From the NCBI GenBank assembly GCA_019637175.1, contig JAHBWD010000049.1:1-64000 (forward strand): a DNA stretch of 64,000 nucleotides. Reading direction: 5' to 3'. This stretch comes from Labilithrix sp. (GTDB lineage Bacteria > Myxococcota_A > Polyangia > Polyangiales > Polyangiaceae). Each line of letters opens with the position of its first letter. The first letter of the stretch is position 1. The notes beneath the pieces were generated by a model. That model saw only the letters and a program-made list of their open reading frames with translations, had not been told where the DNA came from and searched no databases. This document shows positions 53,962 through 62,455 of the stretch, in pieces. Made by a program: the position numbers and the translations under genes.

Positions 53962-54678
53962 ATGGGCCGTGTGCTGGTGATTGACGGCGATGCCCAGCTT
54001 CGTGTCGCTCTCGCAACGGCCCTCGGGGCGGAAGGTCACGAAGTGGAGCTCGCCGCGGCCGTGACGACGGGCATGCTGATCGCCAAGAGCTCCGTCCCCG
54101 ACTTGATCATCCTCGGCGCGATGCTCTCCGGGATGACCGCGGCGGAAGCGGTGCTTTCCCTACGTCGCGAGCGCACGAACGCGGCCGCCCTCCTCTTGGT
54201 GGTCGGGTCGTCGGGGGCCGAGAGCGATCGCGTCGCCGCGTTCGAGGCCGGGGCCGACGACTACGTGGTGACGCCGTTCAGCACGCGCGAGCTGCTCTTG
54301 CGCGTCCGGGCCCTGCTCCGGCGGGCGCGCGCGAAGGCTCCGGCCGAGAGCATTCGCGTCGGGAGCCTGACGATCGAGCGGCTCTCCCGCCGTGTGACGG
54401 TCGAGGGCGCGCGCGTGTCGCTCACGCGACGCGAGTTCGATCTGCTGATGCGCCTCGTCGACGGCCGCGGACGTGTGATCACGCGCGGTACGCTCGTCGC
54501 CGAGCTCTGGCCCGACGATGCGCCCTCGAGCCGCGTCGTCGACACGACGCTCAAGCGCTTGCGCCGCAAGCTGCCGGCGATCGCGGCGCGGCTTCGCACG
54601 ATCCGCGGCGTCGGTTACGAGCTCGGGGCCGACGACGGCGAAGAGCGCGCGGATTCGTCCGCGCCGAAACAGGCTTGA
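53962..54678 (+). CDS. OmpR-type response regulator lacking the phospho-acceptor Asp
   Basis: A 238-residue DNA-binding regulator. The receiver domain keeps VIDGDAQ at its N-terminus, but the phosphorylation site is LIILGAMLSG, with Gly where Asp is required. The conserved Lys is Thr (DDYVVTPFSTREL). The winged-helix OmpR domain (about 130-230; VSLTRREFDLLMRLVDGRGR, VVDTTLKRLRRKLP, RTIRGVGYEL) is intact. It is therefore likely an atypical, phosphorylation-independent regulator. There is no histidine kinase nearby. It lies 31 bases upstream of the ammonium transporter gene. Confidence 0.9.
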   Translation: MGRVLVIDGDAQLRVALATALGAEGHEVELAAAVTTGMLIAKSSVPDLIILGAMLSGMTAAEAVLSLRRERTNAAALLLVVGSSGAESDRVAAFEAGADDYVVTPFSTRELLLRVRALLRRARAKAPAESIRVGSLTIERLSRRVTVEGARVSLTRREFDLLMRLVDGRGRVITRGTLVAELWPDDAPSSRVVDTTLKRLRRKLPAIAARLRTIRGVGYELGADDGEERADSSAPKQA

Positions 54679-54709
54679 AACACAGGCGGCCGTTCCATCC
54701 CATGAACGG

Positions 54710-55936
54710 ATGGTGAACGCCGGCGACACCGCGTGGCTCCTCGTCAGCGCCGCGCTCGTCATGCTGATGACACCCGCGCTCGCGCTCTTCTACGGAGGGA
54801 TGGTCCGGAAGAAGAACGTCCTCTCGACCCTCATGCACTCGCTCTCCGCGATGCCGCTCGTCACGGTCTTGTGGGTCGTCTTCGGCTACTCGCTCGCGTT
54901 CGGCCCCTCGCACGGCGGTCTGATCGGCTCGTTCTCCCACGTCGGCCTTCGCGGGCTCGAGGGCGCGGTGCACGGCTCGGTCCCGACGTTCGCGTTCTGC
55001 GCCTTCCAGATGATGTTCGCGATCATCACGCCCGCGCTCATCTCGGGCGCGTTCGCCGAGCGCATGAAGTTCTCGGCGTACATCGTGTTCGTGATCGGCT
55101 GGTGCACCTTCGTCTACATCCCTGTGGCTCACTGGGTGTGGGCCGAAGAGGGCTGGCTCGCGAAGCTCGGCGCGCTCGACTTCGCCGGCGGCACCGTGGT
55201 GCACCTCACGGCGGGCGCCTCCGCGCTCGTGTGCGCCCTGATGGTGGGCAAGCGCCTCAAGTATCCCCACGAGCGCCCGCTCCCTCACAACCTCACGATG
55301 ACGCTCACCGGCGCGGGCCTCCTCTGGTTCGGCTGGTTCGGGTTCAACGCGGGCAGCGCGCTCACGAGCGGCTGGCTCGCGGCGCTCGCCTTCGTGACGA
55401 CGCACCTCGGCGCGACGGGCGGCGCGCTCGGGTGGCTCGTGGTCGAGTGGAAGCATCGCGGCAAGCCCACCGCGCTCGGCGTCGCGTCCGGCCTCGTCGC
55501 GGGCCTCGTCGCGATCACGCCCGCCGCGGGGTTCGTCTCGCCGATCGCCTCGCTGATCATCGGCTTCGTCGCCGCGATCGTCTGCTACGGCGCTGTGCTT
55601 GCAAAATACAAGTATGGCTACGACGACTCGCTCGACGCCTTCGGCGTGCACGGCGTCGGCGGCCTCACCGGCGCGATCCTCACCGGCGTCTTCTCGGAGA
55701 AGCGCACGTTCCCCGGCGTCGCCGATCCGGTCGGCGAGGCGGGCCTCCTCGCGGGCAACCCGAGGCAGCTCGGCGTGCAGATCCTCGCGTGCGTGGTGAG
55801 CGCCGTGTACGCGGTCGCGATCACCTGGCTGCTCCTCAAGGCGATCGACAAGACCGTCGGCCTCCGCGTCTCGACGAGCGACGAGCGCGAGGGCCTCGAC
55901 ACCTCGCAGCACGGCGAAGAGGGCTACGCCGGCTGA
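54710..55936 (+). CDS. amt: Ammonium transporter AmtB
   Basis: A 408-residue inner-membrane ammonium channel. FYGGMVRKKNVLS begins the family signature. The pore His pair appears as VVHLTAGASALV and FGVHGVGGLTGAI, and 11 hydrophobic segments are visible. The start is ATG 54710 (MVNAGDTAWLLV). The usual glnK (PII) partner is not adjacent. The preceding gene is the Asp-less response regulator, which might control it (inference from position). One base separates the stop from the convergent YceI-like gene. Confidence 0.95.
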   Translation: MVNAGDTAWLLVSAALVMLMTPALALFYGGMVRKKNVLSTLMHSLSAMPLVTVLWVVFGYSLAFGPSHGGLIGSFSHVGLRGLEGAVHGSVPTFAFCAFQMMFAIITPALISGAFAERMKFSAYIVFVIGWCTFVYIPVAHWVWAEEGWLAKLGALDFAGGTVVHLTAGASALVCALMVGKRLKYPHERPLPHNLTMTLTGAGLLWFGWFGFNAGSALTSGWLAALAFVTTHLGATGGALGWLVVEWKHRGKPTALGVASGLVAGLVAITPAAGFVSPIASLIIGFVAAIVCYGAVLAKYKYGYDDSLDAFGVHGVGGLTGAILTGVFSEKRTFPGVADPVGEAGLLAGNPRQLGVQILACVVSAVYAVAITWLLLKAIDKTVGLRVSTSDEREGLDTSQHGEEGYAG

Positions 55937-55937
55937 T

Positions 55938-56489
55938 TCAACCTTTCGGCACGAAGACGACGTCGTAGACGACGGTCACCACGTCCTTCACGCGGAAGGC
56001 GCCCATCGGTCCCTTCACGACGTCCGAACCGATCGCCGAGAGCGAGATCTCGAGCTTGCCGCTCGCGCGGATCGCGTCGCCTTCGGCGCGCACGTCGGGC
56101 CGGGTCGTGACCTCGACGGCCTTGCCGTTCGGCGGCACGACGCGCACGCGCGCCGCGCCGGCTTCGACGCGCGCCTCGACGCGGACGACGCCGTCGCCCC
56201 GATCGTGGAACACGTCGCTGCGCATCTTCGCGAGGCAGTCGTTCCGATCGCTCGGCGAGAGGCCGCCCGCGTCGATCGAGCCGTCTTTGCGGAGGACGCC
56301 GGTCACGGTGACGGCGCGGAGCGGCGCGTCGATGTCGGCCGATCCGGCCGTCGCGCCCTCGCCGCGACCGGTGCCGGAGAGCTCGCCGCAAGAGAGCTCG
56401 AGATCGTGCGCGAGGCGCGCGAAGAGCCCCTCGGCGAAAGTTTGGAGGCGAACGCGGCTGCGCGCGGCGTCGAGGACGAGATCCTTCAC
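55938..56489 (-). CDS. YceI-like protein
   Basis: A 183-residue protein beginning LVLDAARSRVRLQTFAEGLFARLAHDLEL, which resembles the YceI lipid-binding-barrel family (opening D-x-x-x-S with a later H-D). The remainder is beta-rich, with SDRNDCLAKMRSDVFHD in the position of the family's central loop. No signal peptide is visible, unlike most YceI proteins. The GTG at 56489 lies seven bases after a TATACT box within the shared palindrome. Function unknown beyond possible isoprenoid or lipid binding. Confidence 0.6.
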   Translation of the reverse strand: MKDLVLDAARSRVRLQTFAEGLFARLAHDLELSCGELSGTGRGEGATAGSADIDAPLRAVTVTGVLRKDGSIDAGGLSPSDRNDCLAKMRSDVFHDRGDGVVRVEARVEAGAARVRVVPPNGKAVEVTTRPDVRAEGDAIRASGKLEISLSAIGSDVVKGPMGAFRVKDVVTVVYDVVFVPKG

Positions 56490-56492
56490 CCG

Positions 56493-56508
56493 GGCGAGTA
56501 TACTCGCC
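56493..56508. promoter_or_regulatory. 16-bp perfect palindrome with two opposed -10 boxes
   Basis: GGCGAGTATACTCGCC lies in the 25-base spacer between the divergent YceI-like and GST genes. It contains TATACT on both strands (56499-56504 plus, 56502-56497 minus), 10 and 7 bases from the two start codons. A candidate shared operator-promoter. Confidence 0.6.
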
Positions 56509-56514
56509 TCTGCG

Positions 56515-57237
56515 ATGCGTACGCTCCATGGCCTCGAACAGTCTCCCTGGACCGAGAAGGCGCGCTGGGCGCTCGACCATCACGAAATCGCCTACCGCTA
56601 CGCCGAGCACCTGCCCGTGCTCGGTGAAATCGGCCTTCGGCTCAAGGCGGGCAAGAGCAAGGTCTCGGTCCCGCTGCTGGTCGACGAAGCCGCCACGGTG
56701 ATGGGCTCGCTCGAGATCGCACGGCACGCGGACGCGAACGGCTCCGGCGCGAAGCTCTTCCCCGAGGGCAACGACGAGATCGGCGCGTGGGTCGAGCTCT
56801 CGGATCGGATCATCGGCGTCGGTCGCGCGAAGGTCTTCGAGGGCCTTCGCACGAACCGAGCCGCGCAGCGCGAGGCGCTTCCTCCGTTCATTCCGAGCGC
56901 GCTCCGCGGGCTCTTCACGCCGATGACGGTCTCCGCCGCGTGGTTTCTCGCGGCCAAGTATCGCGTCGCGCGCGACGTCGACGCGCAGGTCGCCGCCGAC
57001 CTGCGTCCTGCGCTCGAGAAGGTGCGGAGCGCGCTCGCGGATCGCAAGTACCTCGCCGGCGGCGCGTTCAGCTTCGCCGACGTGGCGATCGGCGCTTCGC
57101 TCCACGCGCTCCGCCCGCACGCGCGTTCGCGCATCGGGCCGGCGACGCGTCACGTCTGGACGCAAGAAGCGCTCGCGAGCGAGTACGAGGATCTCCTCGA
57201 CTGGCGCGACGCGCTCTACGAGAAGCACCGGCGCTGA
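56515..57237 (+). CDS. Glutathione S-transferase family protein
   Basis: A 240-residue cytoplasmic GST. The N-terminal thioredoxin fold holds LHGLEQSPWTEKARWALDHHEI with a Ser in SPW as the likely activating residue. VSVPLLVDEAATVMGSLEIARHAD gives the cis-Pro and the SxE glutathione-binding pattern. The C-terminal helical domain ends with LAGGAFSFADVAIGASLHALRP, the N-capping box. The substrate is unknown. It ends directly against the kinase gene, with both stop codons in a 14-bp palindrome GCGCTGATCAGCGC (57231-57244). Confidence 0.88.
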   Translation: MRTLHGLEQSPWTEKARWALDHHEIAYRYAEHLPVLGEIGLRLKAGKSKVSVPLLVDEAATVMGSLEIARHADANGSGAKLFPEGNDEIGAWVELSDRIIGVGRAKVFEGLRTNRAAQREALPPFIPSALRGLFTPMTVSAAWFLAAKYRVARDVDAQVAADLRPALEKVRSALADRKYLAGGAFSFADVAIGASLHALRPHARSRIGPATRHVWTQEALASEYEDLLDWRDALYEKHRR

Positions 57238-59631
57238 TCAGCGCGGCGCCGGATCGAAGACGTCGATGAACTGCTTCGCCCGCGCCTTGGTGTTCGCGAC
57301 GGCGACGCCGATCTCGGGCCGATCGCGCAGGCCCTCGAGCAGGGGAAGGTGCTCGAGCCAGCGCGCGTCGATGAGGCCGCTCTGGTCGGCCAAGCGGAGG
57401 TCGGCGAGCGCGCCGTCGACGTCGCCGACCGCGAGCTTCACCTCGGTGCGCACCTGAGCGTTGAAGGCGAGGCGCTTCGAGGTGAACTTCATGTCGACCG
57501 GCAGACTCTTCTCGAAGATGACCTTGTCTTCGGGCGTCATCTTTCGCGTGCGCGCGACGCGGTAGAGCGTGCCCGTGCTGACCTGCGCGAACGTCGGCTG
57601 CTGGCGGCGCTGAAGCTCACGCCCGAGCACGTCGGCGATGCCGTTGTTCGGATCCCAGAGCGCGAAGCGACCGAGCAGCACGGCGTAGGGCACGAACTCG
57701 CGGATGTTTTCGGGCGGATCGCCGAGGAGCTCGAGCGCGGTACGATAGTCGCCGCCGAGCGCCGTCGCGCGCGCGAGCTCGTGTTTCGACTGGACGATCC
57801 CGGGATCGACGGCGAGCGCGCGACGGAGAATCGTGAAGCCGCGTTCGACGCGGTTCGACTCGCAGAGCAGGCGCCCCACGACGTCGAGCGCCTCGACGGA
57901 GCTCGGCGCGATCTGGAGCGCGCGGTGAAGGAGCTTGGCGGCGGGGCCGTAGTCGGCCTCGTTGACGTGCGTCATGCCGAGCGCCACGAGCGCTTCGGGC
58001 TGCTGCGGATCGATCTCGAGCGTTCGCGCGGCGAGCTGGCGCGCCTCTTGCGAAACGACGTCGGGGCTGGGATCGGCCGCGACGACGCGCGCCATCGCGA
58101 GCGCGTACATCCCCGCGATGCGCGTGTCGTGTGGCACGCGCGCGTGCGCCTCGCGGAGCATCGCGACGCCGTCGCGCGAGATCTCGAACCACCCGCGCCG
58201 CAGGAGGAAGCGCCCGCGCAGGTAGAGCTCTTGCGCCACCGGATCTTCGACCGAGGGGCGCGCGTGCTCCGCGGCCTGCGCGGTGAGCGCGCGAGCGATG
58301 GCGTCCGCGGCTTCGTCGGCCACCGTGAGGACCTGCGCGGGCGCGCGATCGAAGCGTCGCGCCCAGAGCTGAAAGCCGTCTTCCACCGTCACGAGGCGCA
58401 CCGAGATGCGGACGACGTCGCCCACGCGACGCATCGATCCGTCGACCACGACGTCGACGCCGAGCGAACGACCGATCTCGCGAACGTCGCGCGTGCTGCC
58501 GTCGAAGCGCGCCGTCTCGCCGCGCGGCCGGACGCGGAGCTCGGGGACGACGCTCAAAAGATCGACCAGATCCTCGGTGACCGTCTGCGCGAGGTAGAGG
58601 TCGTCGCTCGCGCTCAGGTTCACCACCGGGAGCACGGCGAGCGCTTTTCGCCCGAGCTGCAGGCTGTTCGGCGCGGCGATCGACAAGCTCTGCGTCGACG
58701 TCGCGATCGCGTGGCTCGTGAGCGCGCCGATCGCGGCCGCGGCTTCTTCGGCGCTCGCGAAGCGATCGGCGGGCTGGCGCGCCATGAGCTTGAGGATCAC
58801 CTCGGCGACGGTCGGGGGCGCGCTCGGCAGGTGCGTGCGAACGTCGGGCGGCGGCCGGAGGATGCGCGCGGCCGCGATCGAGATCGCGCTCTCGCCCGTC
58901 CACGCGGCGGCGCCGGAGAGGAGCTCGAAGAGCATCACGCCGAGGGCGTAGAGATCCGTGCGCGCGTCGAGATCGCGCGAGCCCTCGACCTGCTCCGGCG
59001 CCATGTACGCGGGCGTTCCCACGATCCCGCCCACCGTCTTGCCGAGCTCGGCCTCCGACGCGGCGCGGGCGATCCCGAAGTCGGTGATGACCGCGCGTCC
59101 GTCGCGCGCGATGATCACGTTCTCGGGCTTGAGATCGCGGTGGAGCACGCCGGCGGCGTGCGCGGCCGAGAGCCCCGCGCAGACGTCGAGCGCGACGGCG
59201 ACGACCTCGGCGAGCGGCAGGCGCCCTTTGCGCGCGAGGTGCGAGCCGAGCATCTCTCCCTCGATGAGCTCCATCGTGAGGAAGCGATCGCCTTCGTGCT
59301 CGCCGATGTCGAACGTCCGGGCGACGTTCTTGTGCGTGACTCTCCGCGCGAGCTTCACCTCGCGGCGGAATCGCTCGAGCGCGCCGGGCGACGACGCGAG
59401 CTCCTTGCGCAGCACCTTGAGCGCGACCATCTCTTCGAGCTCGCGATCGCGCGCGCGATACACCGTGCCCATGCCGCCCGATCCGAGCAAGCCGAGCACC
59501 TCGTAGCGTCCGGCGAAGACGGCCGGCCCTTCCTCGACCGACGTGGCTCGGGCACCCTGCGGCACGCTGAGGAGGGGCGCGCTCTCGGTCCGCGCGTGGG
59601 GGTCGGTGTTCTTGTTCGGCGTGTCCGCCAC
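57238..59631 (-). CDS. Ser/Thr protein kinase with FlgO/TolB-like and TPR region
   Basis: A 797-residue soluble Hanks-type kinase. The kinase domain (about 43-305) has the Gly loop LGSGGMGTVYRARD, the ATP Lys in VALKVL, HRDLKPENV, DFGIA and YMAPEQVEG. Residues about 320-450 resemble the FlgO/TolB-like domain often fused to adenylate cyclases and CadC-type regulators (ALAVLPVVNLSASDDLYLAQTV, DGSMRRVGDVVRISVRLV, GFQLWARRFD). The remainder is TPR repeats (ARTLEIDPQQPEALVALGMTH onward). No transmembrane segment is visible, unusual for bacterial Ser/Thr kinases. The GTG at 59631 is divergent from the amidase gene. Confidence 0.92.
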   Translation of the reverse strand: MADTPNKNTDPHARTESAPLLSVPQGARATSVEEGPAVFAGRYEVLGLLGSGGMGTVYRARDRELEEMVALKVLRKELASSPGALERFRREVKLARRVTHKNVARTFDIGEHEGDRFLTMELIEGEMLGSHLARKGRLPLAEVVAVALDVCAGLSAAHAAGVLHRDLKPENVIIARDGRAVITDFGIARAASEAELGKTVGGIVGTPAYMAPEQVEGSRDLDARTDLYALGVMLFELLSGAAAWTGESAISIAAARILRPPPDVRTHLPSAPPTVAEVILKLMARQPADRFASAEEAAAAIGALTSHAIATSTQSLSIAAPNSLQLGRKALAVLPVVNLSASDDLYLAQTVTEDLVDLLSVVPELRVRPRGETARFDGSTRDVREIGRSLGVDVVVDGSMRRVGDVVRISVRLVTVEDGFQLWARRFDRAPAQVLTVADEAADAIARALTAQAAEHARPSVEDPVAQELYLRGRFLLRRGWFEISRDGVAMLREAHARVPHDTRIAGMYALAMARVVAADPSPDVVSQEARQLAARTLEIDPQQPEALVALGMTHVNEADYGPAAKLLHRALQIAPSSVEALDVVGRLLCESNRVERGFTILRRALAVDPGIVQSKHELARATALGGDYRTALELLGDPPENIREFVPYAVLLGRFALWDPNNGIADVLGRELQRRQQPTFAQVSTGTLYRVARTRKMTPEDKVIFEKSLPVDMKFTSKRLAFNAQVRTEVKLAVGDVDGALADLRLADQSGLIDARWLEHLPLLEGLRDRPEIGVAVANTKARAKQFIDVFDPAPR

Positions 59632-59636
59632 GTGCC

Positions 59637-59643
59637 TATGCTA
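59637..59643. promoter_or_regulatory. Overlapping opposed -10 boxes, kinase/amidase spacer
   Basis: In a 23-base divergent spacer, TATGCT (plus, 59637-59642) lies 12 bases before the amidase ATG, and TAGCAT (minus, 59643-59638) lies 6 bases before the kinase GTG. There is no room for ordinary leaders. Confidence 0.5.
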
Positions 59644-59654
59644 GCAGTGAGTCG

Positions 59655-61106
59655 ATGCAATCTCGCGAGATCCTTGCGTCCTCGGCGATCGCGCTGGCGC
59701 GGGCCATCCGGGAGCGCCGCGTGACCTCGGCCGAGGTCGTCCGCGTCCACGTGGAGCGCGTGCGGAAGGTCAACCCCGCGGTGAACGCGGTCGTGCGCGA
59801 CCGCTTCGACGACGCGCTCCGGGAGGCGCGCGCGGCCGACGAGAAGACGGCGTCGGTGCACGCCGACGACCTGCCCGTTTTTCACGGCGTTCCTTGCACG
59901 ATCAAGGAGGCGTTCGCCTTCGAAGGGATGCCGAACACGTCGGGCCTCTGGGCGCGGCGCGACGTCTTGGCGTCGAAGGACGCGACGGTCGTCGAGCGCA
60001 TGCGCGGCGCGGGCGCGATCCCGCTCGGCGTCACGAACGTCTCCGAGCTGTGCATGTGGTTCGAGAGCACGAACAAGGTCTGGGGCCGAACGAGCAACGC
60101 GTACGATCCGCGGCGAACGGCGGGCGGCAGCTCCGGCGGCGAGGGCGCGATCGTAGGCGCGGGGGCGTCGCCGATCGGCCTGGGCTCGGACGTCGGCGGC
60201 TCGATCCGCATGCCGGCGTTCTTCAACGGCGTCTTCGGCCACAAGGCGACGGGCGGGATCGTGCCGAGCACCGGCAACCATCCGCCCGCGCTCCACGACG
60301 TGCAGCGCTTCGTCACGTGCGGCCCGCTCACGCGACGCGCCGAAGACTTGATGCCGATGCTCCGCGTCGTCGCCGGCCCCGACGGCGTCGAAGAAAACTG
60401 CACCGCGTGCGATCTCCGCGATCCCGCGAGCGTCGACCTGCGTTCGCTCACGGTGTTCTCGGTCGAACGCGGTCCGGGGAGGGTCGAGCCCGCGCTGCTC
60501 GAGGCGCAGCGCGCCGCCGCGCGCGCGCTCGCCGATCGCGGCGCGCGCGTCGAGCGCCGGGAGATCCGCGGCCTCGCGCGGTCGTTCGAGATCTGGTCGG
60601 CGATGCTGAACGAGGGCAGGCGAGGGAAGAGCAGCTTCCGCGAGCTCATGGCCGCGGGCGGGCGGTTCGATCCCTGGCGCGAGATCGCGCGCTTTCCGCT
60701 CGGGCGATCGCGCTACACGCTGCCGGGGCTCTTGCTCTCCGTCTTCGAGGAGCTGCCGGATCGATGGCCGGCGCGCGCGCGCGCGCTGACGGCGATGGGT
60801 CGCGAGCTTCGGGCGGAGCTCGCGAACGTGCTCGGCGATCGCGGCGTGATGCTCTACCCGTCGTTTCCTCGGATCGCGCCGCGGCACAACACGCCGCTCT
60901 TGGCGCCGTTCCAGTTCGCGTACACCGCGATCTTCAACGTCATGGAGATGCCGTCGACGCAGGTGCCGCTCGGTCTCGATCGGCGCGGGCTGCCGATCGG
61001 CGTGCAGGTCGCTGCCGTGCAGCGCGCGGACCATTTGACGATCGCGGTGGCGATGGAGCTCGAGCGCGTGTTCGGCGGGTGGCGGGCGCCGGCGCAGTTC
61101 GCGTAG
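59655..61106 (+). CDS. Amidase-signature family enzyme
   Basis: A 483-residue amide hydrolase of the GatA/FAAH class. The Ser-cisSer-Lys triad is visible: Lys in CTIKEAF (about 82-88), cis-Ser in TAGGSSGGEGA, and the nucleophile Ser in GLGSDVGGSIRMPAF. The later region PLGVTNVSEL and the C-terminal PSTQVPLGLDRRGLPIGVQV are typical. Substrates range from aryl amides to acyl amides; gatB is not adjacent, so it is not the tRNA transamidase subunit. The ATG has no ribosome binding site. Confidence 0.9.
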   Translation: MQSREILASSAIALARAIRERRVTSAEVVRVHVERVRKVNPAVNAVVRDRFDDALREARAADEKTASVHADDLPVFHGVPCTIKEAFAFEGMPNTSGLWARRDVLASKDATVVERMRGAGAIPLGVTNVSELCMWFESTNKVWGRTSNAYDPRRTAGGSSGGEGAIVGAGASPIGLGSDVGGSIRMPAFFNGVFGHKATGGIVPSTGNHPPALHDVQRFVTCGPLTRRAEDLMPMLRVVAGPDGVEENCTACDLRDPASVDLRSLTVFSVERGPGRVEPALLEAQRAAARALADRGARVERREIRGLARSFEIWSAMLNEGRRGKSSFRELMAAGGRFDPWREIARFPLGRSRYTLPGLLLSVFEELPDRWPARARALTAMGRELRAELANVLGDRGVMLYPSFPRIAPRHNTPLLAPFQFAYTAIFNVMEMPSTQVPLGLDRRGLPIGVQVAAVQRADHLTIAVAMELERVFGGWRAPAQFA

Positions 61107-61250
61107 CGCGCCGACATGTGCATTATGCATGTTGTTGGTCGACCTACCGCCGCCCACATCTTGACTTCGCCGGCGGCGTGCGATCGCAGTCCTTTCGCGC
61201 ACATTCGTGCGGCGAGCTCTCTCCTCTTGTTAATGGACCGCGAGACGATC

Positions 61251-62336
61251 TCAGGTTGCCGGCACCCGCAGATCGAGAGACCACACGCGCTCCTCGAGCT
61301 GCGCCAGCATGGCGAGCGCGGCGCGCGCGCTCGGAACACCCGCGATACGGCGGAGCTCCGGCGGCGGCTCGACGGCGAGCTCGCGGCGAAGATCGGCGAT
61401 CGCCTGGTGCATCGAGCGCGAGACCTCCGCGCGCTCGGCCGCGTTCAGTTGGGTATCGAGCCATCGAGCGACGTCCCAGCTCAGGGACGCATGTTCACAT
61501 TCGTCCGACGCGATTTCGCGAAGGACCTCCGCGACGCGCGCGTCGCGCGCATGCATGGACCGATACAGCGCAGCCGCTGCGCCGTACGTCTCACGAATGA
61601 CCCCCTCGACGCCGTTCTCGAGCGCGATCTGGAAGACCTCTCGCTCGGTCGTGTGCTCGACGGCCACGTCGGGGACCGCTGCGTCGAAGCGTCGGGCGAG
61701 CTCGCCGGCCGCGATGCTGTGCCGTCGCTCGTCGTCTTGCGCGCGGCGCAGGCGCTCGAGCAGATCTTCGGGCGCGCCGAGCGCGGTCGCCTCGATCGTG
61801 AGCCGTTCGAATGCCACGACCGCCGCCGACTCGAGGTGCGCGCACTCTGCGAACCAGGCGCCGACCGACGCGAACGGATCGTCGGCGCGTGCGCAGAGGC
61901 CGCTGGGGCGCCGCCCTTCGACCATGCAGCCGCGGACGAGCGATTTCTCGCAGTAGAGAAAGGCGGTGCTCGCGAACGTCGTGCACGCGTCCCCGCGGGA
62001 GATGTGCTGGCTCGCCCGCTCCGGTCCCTCCTTCACGACGCATGTCTCCGCCCCGCTTCCACAAAGCTGTCCGCACGGCAGCCTGTACCCGCGCTCGGCC
62101 CACTGCGTTGCGAGGAGGCACCCGTAGTCCCGAGAGACCTCGTAGACCCAGTATTCATCGACGCACTTCGGCTCGCCGAGGCCCGATTCATACTTGCTGT
62201 GGGTCCCGTCGGAGCGCGCGCCGCTCGGCTCGAGCCGGCCCGGGGTCGGAGGCTCCGTGGAGAGGCCGTCGCCGCACCCCTGGCTGACGGCAGCGACCAC
62301 ACAACCGATGACGCGCGCGAGGGACCCTCGAGTCAT
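61251..62336 (-). CDS. Ferritin-like diiron-site lipoprotein
   Basis: A 361-residue lipoprotein (SQGCGD lipobox). The N-terminal half of the mature part has paired Cys (CGQLCGSGAETC, CTTF, CEKSLVRGC, GLCARAD). From about residue 155 a four-helix ferritin-like domain carries ECAHLESAAVVAFERL, a diiron ERRH in DDERRHS, GVIRETYGAA, and a second ECEH. These are the ligands expected for a rubrerythrin-like site. Secreted or surface-anchored ferritin-like proteins are uncommon. The 61107-61250 spacer holds an imperfect dyad (ATGTGCATTATGCATG) near 61116-61131 and nothing else. Confidence 0.75.
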   Translation of the reverse strand: MTRGSLARVIGCVVAAVSQGCGDGLSTEPPTPGRLEPSGARSDGTHSKYESGLGEPKCVDEYWVYEVSRDYGCLLATQWAERGYRLPCGQLCGSGAETCVVKEGPERASQHISRGDACTTFASTAFLYCEKSLVRGCMVEGRRPSGLCARADDPFASVGAWFAECAHLESAAVVAFERLTIEATALGAPEDLLERLRRAQDDERRHSIAAGELARRFDAAVPDVAVEHTTEREVFQIALENGVEGVIRETYGAAAALYRSMHARDARVAEVLREIASDECEHASLSWDVARWLDTQLNAAERAEVSRSMHQAIADLRRELAVEPPPELRRIAGVPSARAALAMLAQLEERVWSLDLRVPAT

Positions 62337-62455
62337 GGGGTCGCATTCGCACAACGCGTGCCACACTCATTTTCTCGTGCTTCTCGGTGAGCTGCATCCC
62401 TACGGAGGCGGCGGGCCATGACGTCCGCGACATGGAGACGCTCGGAATCGACGTG

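Noticed and set aside
57231..57244. Palindrome GCGCTGATCAGCGC at the GST/kinase junction
   Set aside because: Again produced by two adjacent facing stop codons (TGA/TCA); could be a binding site but nothing supports it.
61116..61131. Imperfect dyad around TGCATTATGCA after the amidase gene
   Set aside because: Arms need a 2-base bulge; it sits between convergent genes where an operator is not expected, and no T tract marks it as a terminator.
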